Below are positions 7,564 to 13,957 of a DNA stretch of 26,843 bases, one piece after another. The translations under genes were made by a program, and so were the position numbers. The notes under the pieces were generated by a model. The model saw only the letters and a list, made by a program, of their open reading frames with translations. It was not told the DNA's origin and did not search any database. Positions within the stretch are counted from its first letter, which is position 1, and every line of letters starts with the position of its first letter. The DNA is taken from contig JAISIO010000096.1 in the NCBI GenBank assembly GCA_031262005.1, forward strand, positions 1 to 26,843, given 5' to 3'. Source of the stretch: Bacteroidales bacterium (lineage in GTDB: Bacteria > Bacteroidota > Bacteroidia > Bacteroidales > UBA1715).

Positions 7564-7914
7564 ATGTTTTCTGAAGAAATTTCTTTTAACGATGTGCCCA
7601 AAGCAGTAGCACATTTGATTAACAAGGTCGAAAAAATCGAAACCTTGTTGAGTTCCCAACAACCGCAAACACAAGAGGGCGACCAATGGTTAAATCTCAA
7701 TGATTTGTGCAAGTATCACCCCGACCACCCTGCAAAACCTACGGTTTACGCTTGGATTGGTCAGCGTTCAATCCCCTATCACAAAAAAGGCAAAAAGTTG
7801 ATGTTCCTGAAAAGCGAAATCGACACTTGGCTGAAAGAGGGCAGGCGGAAAACCGCCGCCGAAATCCAAGCCGAAGCAGTCAATTATGTAAATCAAGGGA
7901 GGGCGAAACGATGA
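7564..7914 (+). CDS. Helix-turn-helix DNA-binding protein
   Basis: 116 residues. A short N-terminal helix-coil segment (VPKAVAHLINKVEKIETLL) is followed by an excisionase/MerR-like winged HTH at about 42-97, seen in WLNLNDLCKYHPDHPAKPTVYAWIG-type spacing and the wing KKGKKLMFLKSEIDTWL. Its stop overlaps the next ATG by 4 bases, indicating translational coupling. Proteins like this are common just upstream of VirE-N/DUF3987 genes in Bacteroidota islands and probably regulate excision or replication. The role is inferred from context. Confidence 0.75.
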   Translation: MFSEEISFNDVPKAVAHLINKVEKIETLLSSQQPQTQEGDQWLNLNDLCKYHPDHPAKPTVYAWIGQRSIPYHKKGKKLMFLKSEIDTWLKEGRRKTAAEIQAEAVNYVNQGRAKR

Positions 7915-8282
7915 ACAAACCGAAACACATCAGCGAAATTTTGCGCCAAATGGCACAAAATCCGCAAAGCGACCTCGAAAGAATTGTTGCTCAACTGCCT
8001 TGTATGCAGGCAATCACAGAAACAAAATCGGTAAACCTCAATTTGGTTTCCGATGAAGAATTAGATGCAATGATTGAAAAATCATTTCTCGAAGATTGGA
8101 TTGACGGACAAGATGTGATGCAAATATTGCACATTTCGCCCCGCACCCTGCAAAATCTGCGTTCCAACGGCACTTTGCCATTTTCACGCATCGGTAACAA
8201 AATTTATTACCTGCGGCGTGACATTCTCAAAATCCTTTCCGACAATTATATAATGTACAAAATTCGCAATAATGATAAATAA
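7911..8282 (+). CDS. Small helix-turn-helix protein
   Basis: 123 residues. The open frame extends upstream to 7707, but that part overlaps the previous gene; the ATG at 7911 in an ATGA overlap is the natural start. The C-terminal half (about 60-112) carries an HTH of the excisionase type: DGQDVMQILHISPRTLQNLR followed by the wing FSRIGNKIYYLRRDIL. The N-terminal half is acidic and helical. It overlaps the next gene by 11 bases. It may act together with the preceding HTH protein as a paired regulator; specific target sites are unknown. Confidence 0.7.
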   Translation: MNKPKHISEILRQMAQNPQSDLERIVAQLPCMQAITETKSVNLNLVSDEELDAMIEKSFLEDWIDGQDVMQILHISPRTLQNLRSNGTLPFSRIGNKIYYLRRDILKILSDNYIMYKIRNNDK

Positions 8283-9228
8283 GGAAAGTATTTTGAGCCG
8301 AACACACTATGGATTAGGAATTTACAGCCACATTCTGCGGCAGTATTACCCCGATGAAATTGTGTTGCGATTGGTTGAAAGAGATTGCGGCTTATGCCGT
8401 AATCCTTTCAATTCCAATAAAAAAACATTGCATATTTTCATTGAAAAAGAAAATATTTTAGGCAATGCTTTTGACAAAGAATTTGCCCGCCACGGGGATA
8501 GCGAAAACGCTATCCCTGCGGGCGATGCTTTCGGCTTTGCCGAATTGCATTACCAACAAAACGGTGATGAATTGCTGAAAACCATAAATCAAGAGCTGAA
8601 TTTAAGAATTGGCGAACAACGAAATTTCTACGGAAACAACTATCAAAATCCTGTAAATCAGAAAAATCCCATAAATCAAGGTTCAGACATTTTGTTTTCT
8701 TTCTTCAAAGCACCGATAAGCAATACCAAACCTCACAAGGCGGTTAATCTGTTGCAAATTTACAACGCAATCAAAGGCGATTATTACAAAGAGCGAACAC
8801 AGAAATTGCGAGCAATTTCCGATGTAGTCCAAGCTCGAAAATTTAAAGCCTCAACATTCGATTACTGCACCTTTTCGGGCGTATTTACTGCCCGAAACGA
8901 CAAAGCCCTCACAAAATATTCAGGCTTGTTGTGCCTTGATTTTGACCACTTAAACAGCATTGAAACGCTGTTTAATCGCTTGTTAAAAGACGAATATTTC
9001 GATACACAGTTATTGTTTCGCAGCCCTTCGGGCGACGGTTTGAAGTGGATTATTGCCATTGACACAAACCAAGCAGCACACGGCGATTTCTTCGCCGCCG
9101 TTGCCAACTACATTTTGCAAACCTATGGTGTTGCCGTAGATAAATCAGGGCGGGACATTTCCCGCGCCTGTTTTCTGCCTCACGACCCGCAGGCATTTAT
9201 CAACCCTGTTTATTTGAAAAAATTATGA
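8272..9228 (+). CDS. VirE-N / BT4734-type primase-like protein
   Basis: 318 residues. The N-terminal 120 residues (SILSRTHYGLGIYSHILRQYYP ... RNPFN ... IPAGDAFGFAELH) resemble the conserved front domain of Bacteroidota island primase-like proteins. The C-terminal half is the VirE-N/BT4734 fold, related to archaeo-eukaryotic primases: LCLDFDHL (220-227), RSPSGDGLK (250-258) and DKSGRDISRACFLPHDP (290-306) are the acidic and basic motifs expected. The linker between the halves, residues 125-139, is encoded by a 46-bp repeat also found in the next gene. It overlaps its neighbour by 4 bases. Likely role: replication initiation or priming for the element; polymerase activity is not proven for this family. 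Confidence 0.8.
   Translation: MINKESILSRTHYGLGIYSHILRQYYPDEIVLRLVERDCGLCRNPFNSNKKTLHIFIEKENILGNAFDKEFARHGDSENAIPAGDAFGFAELHYQQNGDELLKTINQELNLRIGEQRNFYGNNYQNPVNQKNPINQGSDILFSFFKAPISNTKPHKAVNLLQIYNAIKGDYYKERTQKLRAISDVVQARKFKASTFDYCTFSGVFTARNDKALTKYSGLLCLDFDHLNSIETLFNRLLKDEYFDTQLLFRSPSGDGLKWIIAIDTNQAAHGDFFAAVANYILQTYGVAVDKSGRDISRACFLPHDPQAFINPVYLKKL
8644..8689 (+). repeat. 46-bp direct repeat, copy 1 (in primase-like gene)
   Basis: Matches 9609-9654 at 42 of 46 positions without gaps and in the same reading frame. It encodes the linker QNPVNQKNPINQGSD. Segments CTGTAAATCAGAAAAAT and AAATCAAGGTTCAGACA are identical in both copies. It resembles the short AATC-rich dispersed repeats common between Bacteroidota genes. 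Confidence 0.85.
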
Positions 9229-11054
9229 GCAAAAAGAAATTCAACCCCAAAGATTGGGCAAGTAAGGGCGTATCGCATACGCCCACAGCGACAAATGCCC
9301 CAACAGTCCCATTTGTCCCAAGCAACAACCCAAAAAATGACATCGAAACCATAACCAAAAGAATAGAAGAAACCGCCACCGACATCGCCCCAAATTACGC
9401 CGATTGGCGAGATTTGGGCTTTGCCCTCGCTGACGCTTTGGGCGAAATCGGCAGAAAGTACTACAACCGATTAAGCCGTTTCTATTCCGGTTACACCGAA
9501 ACAGAAACCAACAAGCAATATGATAATTGCTTAAAAGCACACGGACACGGCGTAACAATCAAAACATTATACCATTTAGCAAAGCAAGCAAATATTGATA
9601 TTTCAACTCAAAATACTGTAAATCAGAAAAATACTAAAAATCAAGGTTCAGACAAAATATCCAAATTGCCAAATGTCCAAAATGGCAATTTGGCAAAAGT
9701 GGCAATTTCGGAACAAACAGACGAAGAACAAGAAACAGAAATTTTGCCAACAATCCCCGAAAATATCTACCCACTTTTGCCCGATTTCCTGCGGCAAATA
9801 ACCGAGTATGCAAATTCTCGTGAAGATGCCGATTTGCTTTTGCTCGGCTCGCTGATAGTTACCTCGGCTTGCCTGCCAAATGTTTACGGCATTTATGGCG
9901 GAGTTACAGTTTTTCCAAATCTCTTTTTGTTCGTTTCCGCCCAAGCCTCAGCCGGTAAGGGCAGACTATCATTGTGTCGCCGATTGGTAGAGCCGATACA
10001 TCGGCAGTTACGGGAATTAAACAAACTCGAAAACGAAGAATACAAACGCCAACAAATCGAATATAATGCCAACAAGAAAAATCCCGATGTGGAACAGCCG
10101 CAAGAGCCACCTTTACGGGTTTTGTTCGTGCCTGCCAACAGCAGTGCAACCGCAGTATTTCAAATTTTGAACGACAATGCAGGTGTTGGCTTGATGTTTG
10201 AAACAGAGGGCGACACACTCGCCCAAACATTCAAATCCGAACACGGAAACTATTCCGATGGTTTCCGAAAAGCCTTCCATCACGAAAAAATATCATATTT
10301 GCGGCGCAAGGATAGGGAATATATCACGCTCGAAAATCCAAAACTTTCCGCTTTACTGTCGGGAACACCCCGCCAAGTTCAAAGCCTGATACCCGATGCC
10401 GAAAACGGCTTGTTCAGCCGATTTATGTTCTATTGTATGAACATTCGCCTGCAATGGATTGATGTTTTCGCTATCAACGGCAACGAATCATTAGACCAAC
10501 GCTTCGACCGTTTCGGTAACAAATTTTTCGATTTTTACCAAACATTAAAACAATACGAAAATATCCGCTTTTCACTTTCGAGCAAACAACAAGCAGAATT
10601 TAACGCCTATTTTGAACAAGTGCAAAAACAATATTGGGAGTTGTTGGGCAATGATTATGTCGGCACAATTCGCCGTTTGGGATTGATAACTTTTCGTGTA
10701 GCAATGGTGTTTACAGCCCTGCGAATAATGGAAAACGGAAATATTGACGGCGTTTTGATTTGTTCCGACACCGATTTTCAAATTGCAATGGAAATTTTAA
10801 AAGTACTTTTGCAACACGCCGCTTTTGTTTTCAAGCAGTTGCCACACGCAACAGCAACACAAACAGTTTCAACAAATCCAAAAATGGCACTGTTTCAAGC
10901 CCTGCCCGCCCAATTCGACAGAGCAAAATACCTTGAAATTGCCTCGCAACTTCAAATCCCCGAAAGCACCGCCAACAAACAGATAGCACGATTTTGTAAT
11001 GCGGGTTTGTTGATACGGCAAACACACGGAAACTATATAAAACACTCAGAGTAA
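9225..11054 (+). CDS. PriCT-2 / DUF3987 replication protein
   Basis: 609 residues. A PriCT-2-like helical domain at about 50-122 (WRDLGFALADAL ... KAHGHGVTIKTLYHLA) is followed by a disordered Gln/Asn-rich linker (124-175) and a DUF3987 ATPase-like domain. The P-loop is degenerate (ASAGKG, 241-246) and a Walker-B-like ETEGD lies at 326-330. A winged-helix-like C-terminus (LQIPESTANKQIARFCNAGLL) follows. The family is found with VirE-N proteins in Bacteroidota islands and is taken to be a helicase or primase-helicase. Two dispersed-repeat-like blocks make up much of the linker. Start overlaps the previous stop by ATGA. Replication or transfer priming is likely but inferred. Confidence 0.8.
   Translation: MSKKKFNPKDWASKGVSHTPTATNAPTVPFVPSNNPKNDIETITKRIEETATDIAPNYADWRDLGFALADALGEIGRKYYNRLSRFYSGYTETETNKQYDNCLKAHGHGVTIKTLYHLAKQANIDISTQNTVNQKNTKNQGSDKISKLPNVQNGNLAKVAISEQTDEEQETEILPTIPENIYPLLPDFLRQITEYANSREDADLLLLGSLIVTSACLPNVYGIYGGVTVFPNLFLFVSAQASAGKGRLSLCRRLVEPIHRQLRELNKLENEEYKRQQIEYNANKKNPDVEQPQEPPLRVLFVPANSSATAVFQILNDNAGVGLMFETEGDTLAQTFKSEHGNYSDGFRKAFHHEKISYLRRKDREYITLENPKLSALLSGTPRQVQSLIPDAENGLFSRFMFYCMNIRLQWIDVFAINGNESLDQRFDRFGNKFFDFYQTLKQYENIRFSLSSKQQAEFNAYFEQVQKQYWELLGNDYVGTIRRLGLITFRVAMVFTALRIMENGNIDGVLICSDTDFQIAMEILKVLLQHAAFVFKQLPHATATQTVSTNPKMALFQALPAQFDRAKYLEIASQLQIPESTANKQIARFCNAGLLIRQTHGNYIKHSE
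9609..9654 (+). repeat. 46-bp direct repeat, copy 2 (in DUF3987 gene)
   Basis: Second copy of 8644-8689, 42 of 46 identical and in the same frame, encoding QNTVNQKNTKNQGSD at residues 129-143, between the PriCT-2 and DUF3987 domains. Confidence 0.85.
9669..9708 (+). repeat. About 40-bp repeat with an inverted copy at 21563-21601
   Basis: Begins CCAAATGTCCAAAATGG (9669-9685), whose exact reverse complement is at 21585-21601. The similarity continues with mismatches and one gap through GGCAATTT. Within the DUF3987 gene it encodes part of the linker (NVQNGNLAKVAI). Confidence 0.75.
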
Positions 11055-11176
11055 AAAGGAAAACACACACAATAATAATTCTGAAATAACACTCTTGTTT
11101 TCAGACTGTTTTGCCAAGATACTAACAAATAGAAAAATATATAAATAAAGACAATTATTATCTCAAAGTATTATTG

Positions 11177-11184
11177 TACCTTTG
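11177..11184 (+). promoter_or_regulatory. -7 box for the defence operon
   Basis: TACCTTTG matches TAnnTTTG, 24 bp before the methyltransferase ATG at 11209. The -33 position holds only a weak TTAT. An imperfect inverted repeat, CAATTATTA (11152-11160) with TATTATTG (11169-11176), lies directly upstream and could be an operator. The leader would be short. Confidence 0.6.
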
Positions 11185-11208
11185 CAAGGAAATATACAAT
11201 AAAGAGAA

Positions 11209-12501
11209 ATGCCGTTAAAATTCATAGATTTGTTCGCAGGTGCAGGGGGCTTGTCCGAGGGCTTTGTTCGGGCGGGTTATGTGCCTTTGGCGCATATCGA
11301 AATGGATAAATACGCTTGCGACACCTTAAAAACTCGTGCCGCTTACCATTGGTTGCGAGAAAACAACCAACTCTCTATTTACAAAAAATATCTCCACGAA
11401 AAAAAAGAAAAAGAAGACGGCTCTAAACTTTGGACACAAGTTCCTGATGAAGTGATACAGTCTGTTATTCACGCGACAATCGGTAAAGATACAATCAACG
11501 GTATTTTCGCAAAAGTTGATAAACTCAAAGGCGATGACGATGTTGATGTTATTATTGGCGGTCCGCCCTGTCAGGCGTATTCCGTTGCAGGCAGGGCGAG
11601 AATGGGGGAAAAAGTCGAAAAAGACCCCCGTAACGACCTTTACAAATATTATGTAAAATTTTTGGAACGCTACCACCCCAGAATGTTTGTCTTTGAAAAT
11701 GTGTTGGGTATTCGTACCGCAAAAAAAGGCGAGCCGTTGAGAGATTTAACCCGATTAGTAAAAGAAGCGGGGTATGATATGAAAGTTGAAGTACAGATTG
11801 CTTCCGAACACGGTGTGCTGCAAAATCGCAAAAGGGTAATTATCGTAGGCTGGAAAATCGAAGATGAAAACGGCAACCCGACAAACTTTCATTATCCCGA
11901 ATTAGCAAAAGAAGAAAATAAATATCAAACGCTGAAAGATTTGTTTATTGACTTGCCAGAAAGAAAGCACGGCGAGGGACAATTGTGTGCACCGATAGAA
12001 TATACAAAGCCCCTTTCGGAAATGAAATATTTGAAAAAGTCGGCAATTCGCAGCAAAGATTTCAATTTCACAACTCAACATATTGCCCGCCCAAACAACC
12101 CAACCGACAGAGAAATTTACCGCCGTGCAGTAGAATTATGGCAACAGGGTAAGCGTATAAATTACTCTGAATTACCGCCCGAACTTCAAAAACATAAAAA
12201 CACGGAAACATTTCTCAATCGTTTTCAGGTCGTTGACCCCAACGGTTGCAGTCATACCGTTGTGGCTCATATCGCTATGGACGGACATTATTATATCTAT
12301 CCCGTATCAAATCCAACAATCGACAATGTACGCTCAATAACCATTCGCGAAGCCGCTCGAATACAGTCATTTCCTGACGATTATTATTTTGAGGGCAGTA
12401 GAAGTGCAGCATTTAAGCAAATCGGTAACGCTGTTCCTGTGGTTTTGGCTCATAAAATCGCAGAGGAATTAAAAGAACAGTTAACCGATGAATTACAATA
12501 A
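11209..12501 (+). CDS. DNA (cytosine-5) methyltransferase
   Basis: 430-residue C5-methyltransferase, the modification arm of the system. Motifs in order: I FIDLFAGAGGLSEGF (5-19), IV GGPPCQ with nucleophile C121, VI ENV (163-165), VIII QNRKRV (205-210), then the target-recognition region, IX RSITIREAARIQSFPDDYYF and X KQIGNAVPV. Residues about 40-110 form a charged insertion between motifs I and IV that is longer than in small enzymes such as HhaI. The specificity cannot be read from sequence. It overlaps the MORC gene by 14 bases and leads the operon, so methylation would be expressed first. Confidence 0.95.
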   Translation: MPLKFIDLFAGAGGLSEGFVRAGYVPLAHIEMDKYACDTLKTRAAYHWLRENNQLSIYKKYLHEKKEKEDGSKLWTQVPDEVIQSVIHATIGKDTINGIFAKVDKLKGDDDVDVIIGGPPCQAYSVAGRARMGEKVEKDPRNDLYKYYVKFLERYHPRMFVFENVLGIRTAKKGEPLRDLTRLVKEAGYDMKVEVQIASEHGVLQNRKRVIIVGWKIEDENGNPTNFHYPELAKEENKYQTLKDLFIDLPERKHGEGQLCAPIEYTKPLSEMKYLKKSAIRSKDFNFTTQHIARPNNPTDREIYRRAVELWQQGKRINYSELPPELQKHKNTETFLNRFQVVDPNGCSHTVVAHIAMDGHYYIYPVSNPTIDNVRSITIREAARIQSFPDDYYFEGSRSAAFKQIGNAVPVVLAHKIAEELKEQLTDELQ

Positions 12502-13957
12502 TTTAGCAAAAGCAGAGGCAATCCCCGAAGCCTCATCAATGATAGAAACATTTCGAGCGATTGGTTACAACCTCGAAACTGCCATTGCCGATATTATCGA
12601 CAACTCCATTTCTGCACAAGCCAAAAATATTTACATTAACCGCATTTGGCAGGGTGGAAAATCCGTCATTACCATAAAAGACGATGGCGAGGGAATGAAC
12701 AGCGAAGAAATAATCCAAGCAATGCGCCCGGGTGCACAAAACCCATTGACCGACCGCCTCGAAACAGATTTGGGGCGTTTTGGTTTAGGACTAAAAACCG
12801 CCTCATTTTCGCAATGTCGAAAACTTACCGTTTTGAGCAAACGCAAAAAAGAAACGCCCGCTTTTTGGTCGTGGGATTTGGATTATGTCGCTCAAAGCCA
12901 TAAATGGGAATTATTGCAATGGATTCCCGAAGAATTTACCCACGAGTTAGACAGTCAGCTATCGGGTACGCTTGTTGTTTGGTCTGATTTAGACCGCATT
13001 TTGCCATTGCAAACCGCAGAAACAGACGACAACGCAAAACGCAAATTTTCCGATGCTTTGGATAAAGTGAAAAATCATATTGCAATGGTTTTCCACCGCT
13101 TTATCGAAGAAAAATCAATAAAAATATTTTGGTGCGGACACGAGATTGAGGCGTGGAATCCATTTTGTATCAACGAAAGTAAAACGCAGGAACAATCCAC
13201 AGACACAATCAATGGCGGAGTAAAAATGAAAGGTTATGTGTTGCCACACAAAAATAATTTTTCAACCGAACAAGCATACAAAAAAGCAGAGGGCATAAAA
13301 GGTTATCCTGCAATGCAGGGCTTTTATGTGTATCGAGGCAAACGCCTTTTGTTAGCGGGCGATTGGTTGGGATTGTTTCGTCCCGAAGAACACTACAAAT
13401 TAGTTCGCATACAGATTGACCTGCCTAATTCCTTGGATTCAGATTGGCAAATTGACATTAAGAAATCAAAAGCTTACCCGCCCGCAGTTTGTCGCGAGCA
13501 GTTAGAATCTTACGCAAAATCGGTGCGAAGTAAAGGAACAGAAGTGTACCGGCACATAGGTAAAATACTAAAACAGCGTGCAGGACAGACATTTCAACCG
13601 CTTTGGCTCGAAAAGAAAAAAGACAGCAAATGGTCGTTTGTGATTAATCGTGAGCACTTAATGATTCAGGACTTGAAGAATTTGGCAAAAGAAAAACCCG
13701 AACAGGCGATTGAAACACTGTTGAAGTTTTTGGAAGAAGCAATACCGACAAAAACAATCTACATCAACGAGGCGCAGGGCGAAGAAACGCAGAAAACACC
13801 GTTTTCAGATATGGATACAAACATACTCAAATCAACACTTGCGATTATGTTTGAGAACCAAATTAAACAGGGCAAAACGCCCGAACAGGCAAAAGCATAT
13901 TTGAAAACAATAGAGCCATTCAACAATTTTGAGGACTTAATTGAGGATTTACAATGA
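12488..13957 (+). CDS. MORC-like GHKL ATPase of a restriction system
   Basis: 489 residues. The GHKL ATP-binding core is clear: N box AIADIIDNSISA (32-43), G1 DDGEGM (65-70) and G2 GRFGLGLKTAS (96-106), followed by an S5-like transducer domain with KKSKAYPPAV. The usual catalytic glutamate of the N box is aspartate (D35) here. Such MutL/Hsp90-type ATPases in methyltransferase-Z1-AIPR clusters were described by Iyer, Abhiman and Aravind (2008) as bacterial relatives of eukaryotic MORC proteins. They are thought to clamp on DNA and undergo ATP-driven conformational change during restriction. The start overlaps the methyltransferase by 14 bases, and the stop overlaps the Z1 gene by 4. Confidence 0.85.
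   Translation: MNYNNLAKAEAIPEASSMIETFRAIGYNLETAIADIIDNSISAQAKNIYINRIWQGGKSVITIKDDGEGMNSEEIIQAMRPGAQNPLTDRLETDLGRFGLGLKTASFSQCRKLTVLSKRKKETPAFWSWDLDYVAQSHKWELLQWIPEEFTHELDSQLSGTLVVWSDLDRILPLQTAETDDNAKRKFSDALDKVKNHIAMVFHRFIEEKSIKIFWCGHEIEAWNPFCINESKTQEQSTDTINGGVKMKGYVLPHKNNFSTEQAYKKAEGIKGYPAMQGFYVYRGKRLLLAGDWLGLFRPEEHYKLVRIQIDLPNSLDSDWQIDIKKSKAYPPAVCREQLESYAKSVRSKGTEVYRHIGKILKQRAGQTFQPLWLEKKKDSKWSFVINREHLMIQDLKNLAKEKPEQAIETLLKFLEEAIPTKTIYINEAQGEETQKTPFSDMDTNILKSTLAIMFENQIKQGKTPEQAKAYLKTIEPFNNFEDLIEDLQ

Noticed and set aside
7707..7910. Upstream extension of the second small HTH gene
   Set aside because: It would overlap nearly the whole preceding gene; the ATGA overlap at 7911 is the usual coupling start.
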